Source: JADLGL01 sp963732865
GTDB taxonomy: Bacteria > Pseudomonadota > Alphaproteobacteria > Rhizobiales > Kaistiaceae
Direction: 5' to 3'
NCBI GenBank assembly: GCA_963732865.1
Contig: CAVTBC010000004.1
Span: forward strand, 372,001-436,000
DNA: 64,000 bases
A program made the translations under genes and the position numbers. Below the pieces are notes generated by a model. The model was not told the DNA's origin and made no database searches. It saw nothing but the letters and a program-made list of their open reading frames with translations. This document shows positions 1-8,341 of the stretch, in pieces (positions within the stretch are counted from its first letter, which is position 1; every line of letters starts with the position of its first letter).

Positions 1-46
1 AATCTCGGCTGGCTTATAGGCCAATTCGGCCCTGCTGTCCGCCCGC

Positions 47-1207
47 TCAGGCGGGCAGCCGGTGTTCCACCAGCTGAACCCAGTAGGACGAACCGAGCGG
101 GATGATTTCGTCGTTGAAATCAAAGCGTGGGCTGTGCAGGCCGGCGCTGTCGCCATTGCCAACGAAGATGAATGCGCCCGGGCGCGCTTCCAGCATGAAG
201 GAGAAATCCTCAGCGCCCATGATCGGCGGCGTATCGGCATCGACGCGGTCGGTCCCGGCCAGCTCGCCCGCCACCTTGGCGGCAATCATGGTCTGCTCGG
301 CATGATTGACGGTGACGGGATATTTCCGCTTGAAGGCAATTTCCGCCGAGGCGCCGAAGGCGGCCGCGATGCTGGTCGCAATCGCCGTAATCCGTTCCTG
401 CACCAGATCGCGGGTTTCCGGACGCAGCGCGCGGGCGGTGCCGGCGACGCGCGCGGTGTCGGCGATGACGTTGGAAGTCGTCCCGGCATGGACCTGGGTC
501 ACCGAAACCACAGCCGAATCGAGGGGGTCGACATTCCGCGACACCACTGACTGCAGCGCCTGAACCATCGCCGCCGCGACGATGATAGGGTCGATCGTGG
601 CGTTGGGCTGGGCGGCATGGCCGCCGCGGCCGGTGATCTCGATGTCGAAATCGTCGGTCGAGGCCAGCAGCGGGCCGGGCCGGATGGCGAAATGCCCGAC
701 CGGAATGCCTGGCATATTGTGCATGCCATAGACCTCGTCGATGGCGAAGCGCTCCATCAGCCCGTCATCGATCATCGCCTTGCCACCGGCGCCGCCTTCT
801 TCGGCGGGCTGGAAGATGACCACCGCCGTACCGCGGAAACGGCGCGTCTCGGCAAGATAGCGCGCCGCGCCGAGCAGCATGGCGGTGTGGCCGTCATGGC
901 CGCAGGCATGCATCAGGCCCGGATTCTGCGAGGCATAGGGAAGGCCGGTCGCCTCGGTGATCGGAAGCGCGTCCATATCGGCGCGCAGGCCAATGACCGG
1001 GCCATCGCCGGAGCCGCGGATGACGCCCACGACGCCGGTGCGGCCGATGCCGGTGACGACTTCATCAACGGCAAATTCACGCAGCTTCTCGGCAATCATG
1101 CCGGCGGTGCGGTGGACGTCATAAAGCAGCTCGGGGTGGCGGTGTATGTCTTGTCGCCACGCGGTGATGTCCGGGTGGAATTCGGCGATTCGGTTGACGA
1201 TCGGCAT
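47..1207 (-). CDS. M20D-family amidohydrolase (hippurate/N-acyl amino acid hydrolase type)
   Basis: The protein belongs to metallopeptidase family M20, subfamily D, whose members hydrolyse the amide bond of N-acylated amino acids in the cytoplasm. The sequence shows HRHPEL at residues 22-27, RADMDALP at 75-82, HACGHDGH at 100-107 (Cys and His metal ligands) and QPAEEGG at 133-139 (catalytic Glu pair). A further His follows near the C terminus in GLHSPRF. At 386 aa the length is normal for the family, and no signal peptide is visible. It is a single gene transcribed away from the lipoprotein pair. The substrate cannot be read from sequence; hippurate, N-acetyl amino acids and auxin conjugates are all used by relatives. 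Confidence 0.9.
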   Translation of the reverse strand: MPIVNRIAEFHPDITAWRQDIHRHPELLYDVHRTAGMIAEKLREFAVDEVVTGIGRTGVVGVIRGSGDGPVIGLRADMDALPITEATGLPYASQNPGLMHACGHDGHTAMLLGAARYLAETRRFRGTAVVIFQPAEEGGAGGKAMIDDGLMERFAIDEVYGMHNMPGIPVGHFAIRPGPLLASTDDFDIEITGRGGHAAQPNATIDPIIVAAAMVQALQSVVSRNVDPLDSAVVSVTQVHAGTTSNVIADTARVAGTARALRPETRDLVQERITAIATSIAAAFGASAEIAFKRKYPVTVNHAEQTMIAAKVAGELAGTDRVDADTPPIMGAEDFSFMLEARPGAFIFVGNGDSAGLHSPRFDFNDEIIPLGSSYWVQLVEHRLPA

Positions 1208-1378
1208 GATTGATTGTCCGTGATTTCGGTCAGCCTATACGAGGCCGGCCCGGGCCTCCAGCGAAGCCAGCATGCTCAGGAGCTGTTAGCCAAGACGGCC
1301 TTTTGGCGCATTGGCACCTTTATTTGGTGATGGAGTCAGCTAATGTCCCGGAAATTTCCAACGATCTGAGGTGATTTT

Positions 1379-2068
1379 ATGCGCGTGATCGCAAGACTTG
1401 CAGCTCTCGCCACCCTGCCGCTCCTGGCAGGCTGCTTCGACGCAAACATCTCATTGACCGCGCAACCGGACGGGACGGCGTCGGTGGTTGCCGAAATCGC
1501 CTTGGCGCCGCCCGAGCAGATGCTGGCGTTGATGTTCCCGCCGGATACCTTGGCGGCCTTGCCGGCCGAGCAGAAGGACGCCCTGGTGGCGCAGCTGGCG
1601 GATCAACTGCAGGCCGATTATTGCGCTCCGAATGATGCCGACGTTCCGGAGGGCGTCACGGTGACCGTCGATACCAACACCCGCGACGACGGCTACATGG
1701 TTTGCCGCGAGACGATGACGGGTCCGATTGCCACCGTTGCGGAAGCGACGGCGGCCGGCGCCCTCGAAGGCGGTACGCAAGGCCTTCAATTGACGCTGAC
1801 CGATGATGGCAACGGCACCTACACCTTCCACGTTCTGATCCCGGCCGCCGGCGACGCCAGCGCGGCGGCTGCCTTGGGGGACGATACGGCGGCAATGATG
1901 GCGGCGGCTCTGGACGGTCACTTCATCACTTGGTCGGTGACGGCGCCGAGAATCATCGACACCACCGGTGACCTGAACGGCAATACCGCGACCTACACGG
2001 TCCCGGCTGGCGCCGTTCTGGGCCAGGCGACCGACGCCTACGAATTCACAGTCCACTTCTCGCTCTAG
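1379..2068 (+). CDS. Lipoprotein, LppM-like, first of a tandem pair
   Basis: A 229-aa predicted lipoprotein of unknown function. The N terminus is a lipoprotein signal ending in LLAGC with the lipidated Cys at residue 19, so the mature protein should be membrane anchored. After the Cys comes a stretch of the form CFDANISLTAQPDGTASV, which resembles the start of LppM-type domains. The segment TWSVTAPRI near residue 180 is shared with the next gene. A GAGGTGA ribosome site precedes the ATG. The gene is 30 bp upstream of its paralogue and probably co-transcribed with it. The LppM resemblance is my reading of the pattern, not a confirmed match. Confidence 0.75.
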   Translation: MRVIARLAALATLPLLAGCFDANISLTAQPDGTASVVAEIALAPPEQMLALMFPPDTLAALPAEQKDALVAQLADQLQADYCAPNDADVPEGVTVTVDTNTRDDGYMVCRETMTGPIATVAEATAAGALEGGTQGLQLTLTDDGNGTYTFHVLIPAAGDASAAAALGDDTAAMMAAALDGHFITWSVTAPRIIDTTGDLNGNTATYTVPAGAVLGQATDAYEFTVHFSL

Positions 2069-2098
2069 TCGCGGCAATCAGAAAAGGATCGTCCGCAG

Positions 2099-2752
2099 AT
2101 GAAACATATCGCCCGGATCGGTGCGCTCGCGCTATTGCCCTTCCTTACCGGCTGCTTCGACTTCGAGCAGACCATCTCGGTCGCATCCAATGGTACCGTT
2201 ACGCTTGTCACCGAGGTCGCCATCGAAACGGATATGATGGCGATGGCATTCCAAGGCGCGGACACGCAGAACGACTTCTGCCCGACCGAAGGGGACGCCG
2301 CGGACCTGCCGCCGACCTTCACCATGACGACCGAGCAGTTTGTCCGCGACGCCGACACGGTGTGCCGGATCACGGCGATCGGCCCGATCACAGACCTCAC
2401 GGCGGCAATGGAAGCTGGCGTTCTCACACCCGGCGGCGGTGATGAAGGTGCCCCCGAGATGACCCTCGTGGACGAAGGCAACGGCATCTACACCTACACG
2501 GTGCATATCAGCAGCCAGGGTGGCGGCGAGGACATGACCGCGGATGAGCAGGCGATGATGGCCATGATGGGGCCGCTCTTCGAAGGCCGGTTCCTGACCT
2601 GGACCGTGACCGCGCCCCGGATTCTCAGCGTCAATGACGATTCGGAGTACGTCACCCGCGATGGCAACACGGTCACGCTCACCGTTCCGGCGCTCGAAAT
2701 GATTACCGGACAGGGGATCGACTACGATCTCAATTTGCGTTTCGGGCTGTAG
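2099..2752 (+). CDS. Lipoprotein, LppM-like, second of a tandem pair
   Basis: A 217-aa predicted lipoprotein, paralogous to the gene just upstream. The signal ends in LPFLTGC with the lipidated Cys at residue 19, exactly as in its neighbour. Both proteins share CFD after the lipidation site, a region rich in Thr and Asp, the phrase TWTVTAPRI, and a beta-rich C terminus ending in a hydrophobic-polar alternation. An AAAGGA ribosome site lies about 10 bp before the ATG. It most likely arose by tandem duplication followed by strong divergence. The function is unknown. The gene ends about 100 bp before the tRNA-Thr fragment that marks the left end of the island. Confidence 0.75.
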   Translation: MKHIARIGALALLPFLTGCFDFEQTISVASNGTVTLVTEVAIETDMMAMAFQGADTQNDFCPTEGDAADLPPTFTMTTEQFVRDADTVCRITAIGPITDLTAAMEAGVLTPGGGDEGAPEMTLVDEGNGIYTYTVHISSQGGGEDMTADEQAMMAMMGPLFEGRFLTWTVTAPRILSVNDDSEYVTRDGNTVTLTVPALEMITGQGIDYDLNLRFGL

Positions 2753-2858
2753 ATCGCTCCACCATCGGCATTGCGCGGCCAAGCGGCGCGCAGTGCCGGT
2801 CGTGGTTGCGGAGAACGAACACGCTGGCTATCAATGCCAGCCTCGGCCGTTAGGCCGC

Positions 2859-2898
2859 GCCGCACTAGCTCAGCTGGTAGAGCATCGCATTCGTAATG
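2859..2898 (+). tRNA. tRNA-Thr 5' half (interrupted gene fragment)
   Basis: These 40 bases are identical to the first 40 bases of the intact tRNA-Thr at 2993-3032: acceptor strand, D arm, and anticodon stem and loop up to ATTCGTAATG. The sequence then diverges completely. There is no T arm or 3' acceptor here, so it cannot fold into a tRNA. Joined to the 3' half at 11409-11454, it would make exactly one tRNA-Thr(CGU), so I read it as the left half of the original host gene. Confidence 0.8.
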
Positions 2899-2956
2899 TG
2901 CCGGTCGGCGCCTGTTAGTCGTTGGCACTCAGTGAGTTAGCAATCTGCTTGCCAGA

Positions 2957-2978
2957 CTAGTAGGGGATTAGTAGGGCA
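2957..2978 (+). repeat. Left copy of 22-bp island-end repeat (candidate integrase arm site)
   Basis: This 22-bp sequence contains two imperfect TAGTAGGG units and matches 11245-11266 at 21 of 22 positions in the same orientation. It lies 58 bp inside the left core. Together with the other copy it would flank the core on both sides in a circular form, as arm-type integrase sites do. The function is inferred from position only. Confidence 0.55.
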
Positions 2979-2992
2979 TAGACTTCTGGTTG

Positions 2993-3068
2993 GCCGCACT
3001 AGCTCAGCTGGTAGAGCATCGCATTCGTAATGCGGAGGTCGCTGGTTCGAATCCGGCGTGCGGCACCA
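2993..3068 (+). tRNA. tRNA-Thr (anticodon CGU), intact
   Basis: A complete 76-nt tRNA including CCA. The acceptor GCCGCAC pairs with GTGCGGC and the D stem GCTC with GAGC. The anticodon stem TCGCA pairs with TGCGG around the loop TTCGTAA, giving anticodon CGT (codon ACG, threonine). The T arm is GCTGG TTCGAAT CCGGC, followed by discriminator A and CCA at 3066-3068. This copy must supply the function, since the other pieces in the window are incomplete. Confidence 0.95.
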
Positions 3069-3194
3069 TTCATAGCCATACCGGCGCGGGGCTTTCAGCC
3101 GAGATTGCCACGAATTCCCTGGCACCGTCTCGTATTACGATCGCGCCGACCGGGCACTACAGGCCAAACAAAACTACTTCAAGGCGGAAGAACA

Positions 3195-3455
3195 TCAGCT
3201 CTTGATCGCCGCGTCCCTCTCAGCCCGCATTCGCTCGATCGATTTGTGAATTTGGTCGTATGCTGGATAGAAGGCATCCCGAGCTTCCATGAAGATTTTT
3301 GCGGCCTGTATGGTGAATTGGCCAGCGCCGTTTTAGCAGCCACGGCCGCAGATGGTGTGAACGGGGAAGAACGAGGCTAACCAGATCTCGACATGCTCAA
3401 AGAAAGTCAGGTCATCTACATCGCAAACTGAGAAACTGCCCATCAGGAGATCCAT
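3195..3455 (-). pseudogene. Remnant ORF with an in-frame stop, unknown function
   Basis: Reading the minus strand from an ATG at 3455 gives 40 codons, then a TAA at 3335-3333, then 46 more codons in the same frame to a TGA at 3197-3195. The part before the stop is rich in aromatic and acidic residues (DDLTFFEHVEIW). The part after it is a plausible helical, charged segment ending in HKSIERMRAERDAAIKS. The uninterrupted coding character on both sides of a single stop suggests a small gene broken by a nonsense mutation. I recognise no family. No good ribosome site is visible. Confidence 0.3.
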
Positions 3456-3600
3456 GGGTGGGCTTGGCGATTACGCTGGTCAGCGATGGACAGTGAGTGC
3501 CAAAATTTGAGCGAAAGTCATAAAGCTGATGAACGTGCCTTTCCGACGGGTCTTCGTCTAAGGAAGCGAAACAGTCTTGCGGAACAGAGATCTGTCTCGG

Positions 3601-3964
3601 CTATCTGTTGAGATAGATTTCGACGTTCCTAACGTCTTCTGAAATCCGGGCCACGTCACGTGTGGTTTCTGCGACCATGCGCAGAAGCGCCGTCGCGCCG
3701 CCCAACTTCTTGTCCAGTGACAAGAAGAATGCCTCCATGTGAAACTCGAGTATCGCCTGCCACATCAGCAGGGCGAGTGTCATGTTTTGTGCGGCGGTAT
3801 CCTTGGCATGGTCGAAGACCGCTGCGTGGATGAATTGCTTGCAAACGTTGTATGGTGTTCACGAGCTTCCAGGTCGTGTCCTGCTCGCGTCGGAATTCTC
3901 GGATGTTGTTTGTCCTCCGATCAAACAAGGCATCCAACTCGGGAGAGTGAGTGGAGACCGGCAT
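3601..3964 (-). pseudogene. Small helical protein gene split by a frameshift
   Basis: Two overlapping minus-strand frames appear to be parts of one protein of about 120 aa. The first starts at 3964 and reads sensibly through about 38 residues, to TTWKLVNTIQ. The second frame then takes over near 3835-3855 with CKQFIHAAVFDHAKD and continues to the stop at 3601, ending in DVRNVEIYLNR. The joined product would be helical and amphipathic with no membrane segment. I recognise no family. It lies just downstream of the GmrSD gene on the same strand and could be its partner or an unrelated cargo gene. Confidence 0.4.
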
Positions 3965-4119
3965 TGCCTAGCTTCTTCCGAGTATTGGGCGGGGCAAAAT
4001 CATGACTACTGCCGAGTCCGTGGCCACACCACGTTCCTCAATTTCAGCTTCGTTCCGCACTCGTCCTGACTTGTCACATGCCTTTGATCTATCGGCCGTA
4101 GAAATCAAGCGGCTCGACG

Positions 4120-6085
4120 TCACTGAGCGTCGGGCCAAATGCTGCACGCCAAGGAGGCCATTGCGTTGCCGCGGGTCTCGATCTCAGTTTCGTCCCAGTC
4201 CGGTTTAGTGACGAAGTCCTTGGTCATCATCAAAACGGACTGGTCCTCGAATTCTTTGCGCTTTGTATCAAAGAACTCGTTGCTTACGCGGCTGTTGAAA
4301 GACTGGGTCACAAGGGTGAGATTGCCAATCGTGTGCTTGAGCCGATCCCGCTTTGCGATCTGACCGGCTGGGCTGTCATCCTCGGCAAATTGAAGCAGCG
4401 CCTCTATAAAATCCGAATCAGACGGGCTCAGTCCATTCCTCATCGGCCAATGTGTTCGCCAAGAATCGGGCATTATGTGCTCAACGGACAGGTTGTCCGG
4501 CAGGCTTTGGGTTTCCTGAAACTTGCCCCTCTTCTTTCGCTCAATTCCTGTCAGCAGCGCGCGCGTCTTCATGGACCCGAGCGCTCTGTAGATAGGTGCG
4601 CTTTCCAATGAACGGCGGAACTCGTCGTCATGCGGGAAACGGCCGCTCTCAGATTTCTGATCTAGGAAGAACCGTTGGAGCGCATTTTCGCTCCAACCTG
4701 CGCGGTCGAGTGCCGCAATAGCGGCAAGAAACAGGTTGTTGTAGTTTTTGTTTGTCAGGCCGCAAACCGCTCGTCGAACGATGAACGAAAGCAGGAAGTC
4801 CAGAGACGCCCCCTTTTCGGAATCGGACAAGTCTGAGGCCCACAGGCGGAGAACGAGCGGATTGGCCGTGGTGACGTCCCAAAGCCGGAGGCGTCGCGAG
4901 AACTCCGCCAACGCGGATCCAGATTCGCCTGCAAGGAACTCGCGGTAGATGGCGCCGTAGGTTTCAAGTTCTTCAAGCTCTGCTTCGACGCTGCGGTAGC
5001 GCGGCATCGTGCTGTTTTTGGGGGGTCTCAAGAAGGCCTTGTACTCGGAGAAAAGCTTGGACAGGGTAATTTCCCCCGCGATCTTTCCGGCAATGAAGTT
5101 GGCAACGAAGAACTCGATGCGCTGCTTCTTGTAGCGACCCTGCTTCTCCATCTCCGACCAGAACGGGTCGTCAAAGGGCTTCCAGTGTTTGGAAAAGAGT
5201 GCCTCGGATCTTTCTGGACCGAGCGCCGCATCAGCCCTCTGGAAGATGTTATTCCGGATCAGATCAGCGGCCAGGAGCGGTTCGCCGCGATCGTTGAGTG
5301 TCTCGAAGATGACCTGCGCATCGTCGCCTTCCTCGAGTACAATTTCAACGACCTTGAACTCCTCGAGAAGCGACTGCCAGATTGCGTCAAGCTTCAGTTC
5401 GAGAGGGATCGAGCTCGTCCGTCAGGGTGGTGTCGTCCTCGTTGTCCGGCGTTTCCTCCAAGTCGGAGTGCAGGTCGTCCGTATCTACCGAATGCCGAAT
5501 CCGATCGTAGAAGTACCCATAGGCTCCAATCAAATTCGGCACGCTGCTATAGTCGGCAACTTGGTCTCGCTTGGGGTTCTTGTACCAGAAAGCGCCGTAC
5601 TTCTTTCGCAAGACAGAGCAATTCTCCGACGAGACAATGTCGATGAAGATGTCGCGGTCGCCCCGCGTCGGCCAGATCTTGTATATCTCGACCTCAGGCT
5701 GCTCCATGAGGTGAGGGTCGCTGTTCATCACGAAGCGAAGGATGTTTGAGGCTGCGGTTTCGTGGCCAAGGTGCTGAGCGTAGTGCCGTGCCGCAGTTAG
5801 GAAAATTTGGATTGTCGTCAACCGCTGTTGTCCGTCGACGACTTGGAACGACGGCACCTGCTTGACGCTCGGCTTGGCTCGGCTCTCCAGGACCACGGCG
5901 CCGAGGAAGTGTGAGAAGCGCCGCTCGCGGCCAGCTAGGCGCTCAATCGCCTTTGTGCGGATGTCCTGCCAAAACGGCTCCCACTGTTTCGTCTTAGTCC
6001 ATACATACCGCCTCTGGTAGATCGGCACGCAATAGCGATTGCGGTTCTGCAGGAGCGTTCCGATTTCAACTGGTCCAGCTTTCAT
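4120..6085 (-). pseudogene. GmrSD-type (DUF262 + DUF1524) restriction protein, frameshifted
   Basis: This is a single-chain GmrSD-like type IV restriction enzyme, a family that cuts modified (for example glucosylated hydroxymethyl) DNA in an NTP-dependent way. The N-terminal DUF262 part has PIYQRRYVW at residues 21-29 and DGQQRLTT at 84-91. The C-terminal DUF1524 nuclease part has EHIMPDSW and, further on, HTIGNLTLVTQSFNSRVSN. The first frame stops at 5387. The adjacent frame continues without a stop from about 5400 through FETLNDRGEPLLAADLIR to 4120, so one base has been lost or gained near 5395-5410. The repaired protein would be about 650 aa, normal for the family. It is either inactive as read or the break is a sequencing error. 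Confidence 0.8.
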
Positions 6086-6317
6086 GGTCCGTCCTATCCT
6101 GGTGGATCGCCGCTAGGTGCTCAATACAATAGGTTTGTCGGTGTTGCGGTTGAACCTGAGGCAACCGAAATCGCTTGCTACTTGGCTCATGGAGTCGGCC
6201 TCGCCGGCGCGTATTAGAAGGGCGACCGGTCAATTGGTCTGGGCAAATTCTGTCGCCGAAAGCGGGAGCGCGCCGCTCCGGTGCGGTCCGGCCCCGTGAA
6301 TAATAGAACTGATCTAT

Positions 6318-6524
6318 TCAAACAACGGGCGGATGGTTCACACTCTTCCATTGGGGCGGAGAGAAAATGCAAAAAACGTTTCCTGGGCTAGAATAGAGGA
6401 TGAGGCATCCATCCTTGACGTCCGCAGTTAGGCTGCCGCCACTCGACTTAAACAAACTTCCGTCTGCCAAATATACCTCGAATGAGGAGGTCAAATCAGC
6501 TGTCGAATTTTGATCGTCGGCCAT
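6318..6524 (-). CDS. Small protein of unknown function
   Basis: A 68-aa ORF starting at the ATG of MADDQNSTADLT. An AGAGG ribosome site lies 9 bases before this ATG. Three codons further up (6533) is another ATG, but it sits directly against the ribosome site, so the inner start is preferred. The protein is acidic at the N terminus and predicted to be beta-rich, with one Cys pair around CLILYSSPGNVFCIF. I recognise no family. It lies alone between the GmrSD gene and a region without clear genes. Confidence 0.45.
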   Translation of the reverse strand: MADDQNSTADLTSSFEVYLADGSLFKSSGGSLTADVKDGCLILYSSPGNVFCIFSPPQWKSVNHPPVV

Positions 6525-6962
6525 AATATACATCCTCTTGTCCGGCTAGAAAGTGTAACTCCAAACGAGTCCCCATTTTTAATATCATGCCGGGCGAGTC
6601 AGCAACTGGGGTCAACGAGTTGGCGCGAGGGCTCTCCTACCAATTTAAGTCGTTGTTGATCGACGTCTGCACGCTCTGCCCATTTCCGGAGCGACAAAGC
6701 CACGGCGCCATTCGTCATAGTAGCGATATCGCCCACGAAAGTGGTCTTTATAGCCGGGGACAGATCGGCACCGGATGTTGGGGCCATGCGGAAAGAGGAT
6801 GAACGAGCCGGCCGGTGTAAATCGCGGCCCGTTGGTGGAAGATGCGAGTTTGGAACGATTGCCGCGGAATCGCACGTCGGCATTGGAGGGTGTGCCGAGC
6901 CGCCGGTCGTCGTCACCATGCTAGAAGCAGAGAAGCCGTAGCTGGACGAGAGGCGCACCAAT
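6525..6962. other. 438 bp without a confident gene
   Basis: Open frames exist on both strands here but none looks convincingly protein-like, and no ribosome sites support them. The minus frame 6599-7087 is discussed among the rejected items. I see no repeat, tRNA or terminator. Confidence 0.5.
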
Positions 6963-7223
6963 ATGTTCGGGTCCTTCTTCCTCGCAAATAGGGTGAGCAG
7001 TTGGCTATTCGAAATGGGATGGAGCCCACAAACCATTCCTTTGGACAGGCAGATCTTTCTGAAGCTAAGCGACGCACTTAAGGCCAATGGTTATGGTCCC
7101 GAGCGTGCGGCGCGACTTTGGGACAGAGTGTTCAGAGGCGACAGCGCAGCAACGAAGGAACTTCGAGTAAATACGGGCGCTTTTGGAATCGTATCGATTT
7201 CTGAGGATGGTGACTGGCGTTAG
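6963..7223 (+). CDS. Hypothetical protein in the island
   Basis: An 86-aa ORF ending in GAFGIVSISEDGDWR. The central part (LDRQIFLKLSDALKANG) looks like an amphipathic helix and the C terminus like a short beta element, so it resembles a real product more than the opposite frame does. The start is uncertain: ATG at 6963 or ATG at 7014 (MGWSPQTI) are both possible and neither has a strong ribosome site. It may also be the 3' end of a longer broken gene. No family is recognised. Confidence 0.4.
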   Translation: MFGSFFLANRVSSWLFEMGWSPQTIPLDRQIFLKLSDALKANGYGPERAARLWDRVFRGDSAATKELRVNTGAFGIVSISEDGDWR

Positions 7224-7310
7224 GCCAGCCAGAAACAAACTAGCCCACTACCCGTCCTCCGGTGTCGCCCACGATAGGCGCAGCCGATCATTGCGCGGGA
7301 GCGCACTCGC

Positions 7311-8001
7311 ATGGAAACCAGCGTCATCATCTGGGACTTGGAGACCGCGCCCGATCTCCAGGCGACGGCACGTGTCCGCGGGATGGTCGGAAGTGCGGAT
7401 GAAGAGGTCCGTGCGGAGCTCGGGGACAAGTTCCCAAAGCTGATCCTTCACAAGATCGCCTGCATCGGCGCGCTCGTCGCCGCGCGAGATCCGAACGGCT
7501 GGCGTATCTCGGCGTTGGGTGCGCCTCATATTGGCGAACGTTCGGAGGGAGAGCTAATCCGGGATTTCACAGGTCGGATCGCTCAATTGAGGCCGCAACT
7601 TGTTACCTTTAACGGTGGCAGCTTCGACCTGCCGGTTTTGCGCTATCGCGCACTTGTGAATCGCGTTGCCGCGCAAGGCCTTTACGCCCGCCCCTATTTC
7701 CACCGCTACACCGACGACGCCGTCGACCTCTGTGATGTCCTCGGTTCATTTCAGAGCCAGGCCAAGGTCAAGCTCGACGAGTTGGCGAAAGCGATGGGCT
7801 TTGCTGGAAAGCCGGACGAGGTCGACGGCTCCAAGGTCGAGGAAATGGTCGCCGCCGGTCGGCTCGACGACGTTGCGCGATATTGCGAAAGCGACGTTTT
7901 GAATACCTACCGGATATGGTGAATTCATGAGGGGAGCGCTGAGCCAGGATGAACTCGATTGGAACGAAGCCAGTGCCGAAGCATTCGTCGCGTCCCGTTA
8001 G
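7311..8001 (+). pseudogene. PolB-like DEDDy 3'-5' exonuclease, frameshifted near its end
   Basis: A predicted 3'-5' exonuclease related to the proofreading domain of PolB. All four catalytic acids of a DEDDy nuclease can be seen: D9 and E11 in IIWDLETAPD, D106 in FNGGSFDLP, and Y191 to D195 in YCESD. The frame stops after NTYRIW at 7922. The next frame continues directly with EFMRGALSQDELDW and ends in EAFVASR at 8001, which is how this family normally continues. The gene is therefore hit by one indel near 7915-7925 that removes only about the last 27 residues. The catalytic core is intact, so the truncated protein might still be active. Confidence 0.75.
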
Positions 8002-8335
8002 CCATTTTTCACCCTCCGGGCGGCCGCTCTCCTGACAGTCGCGGGACTTATCCTCGTCATGAGTAGCCTCACCAAAGTCGCCCTCGGCGCGAAAAAATGC
8101 TTGAGAAACCAAAGGTGTGAAGACGCCGGGACGTTAGCATATCGGCTCTGCAAACCGTGACTAGGTGCCGCGGATTCACGAACGCGACCGGCCATACGTG
8201 ACGTCATTGCCTTCGCTCGCCTGTGCGCCGCCAAGCCCCTCAAATCAAAGAGTCATCCAGCGGCCTTGAGGCCCTGAACGGGTTGCGCGCCGGTCCATGT
8301 GTCAGCCACGGGTCTGTTGACCGGCGCAGGCGGCC
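8002..8335. other. Convergent gap between exonuclease and helicase, with a hairpin
   Basis: No coding region is supported. The right part holds the nested inverted repeat listed at 8264-8341. The rest shows nothing I can name. Confidence 0.5.
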
Positions 8336-8341
8336 TCAAGG
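8264..8341. repeat. Nested inverted repeat at the end of the helicase gene
   Basis: The outer arms CCTTGAGGCC (8264-8273) and GGCCTCAAGG (8332-8341) are perfect complements. The inner arms GCGCCGGTC (8287-8295) and GACCGGCGC (8319-8327) also pair, around a 23-base loop. The structure overlaps the helicase stop codon (minus strand). It lacks a clear T run, so a factor-dependent terminator or RNA-stabilising structure is more likely than a classic intrinsic terminator. Confidence 0.5.

Noticed and set aside
2859..2898. A second functional tRNA-Thr
   Set aside because: The T arm and 3' acceptor are missing, so it cannot mature.
6599..7087. 162-codon minus-strand ORF in the island
   Set aside because: It is Ser/Thr/Pro-rich in its middle, has no ribosome site, and overlaps the more protein-like plus-strand ORF at 6963-7223. 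Its last 50 codons look better, so it is not fully excluded.
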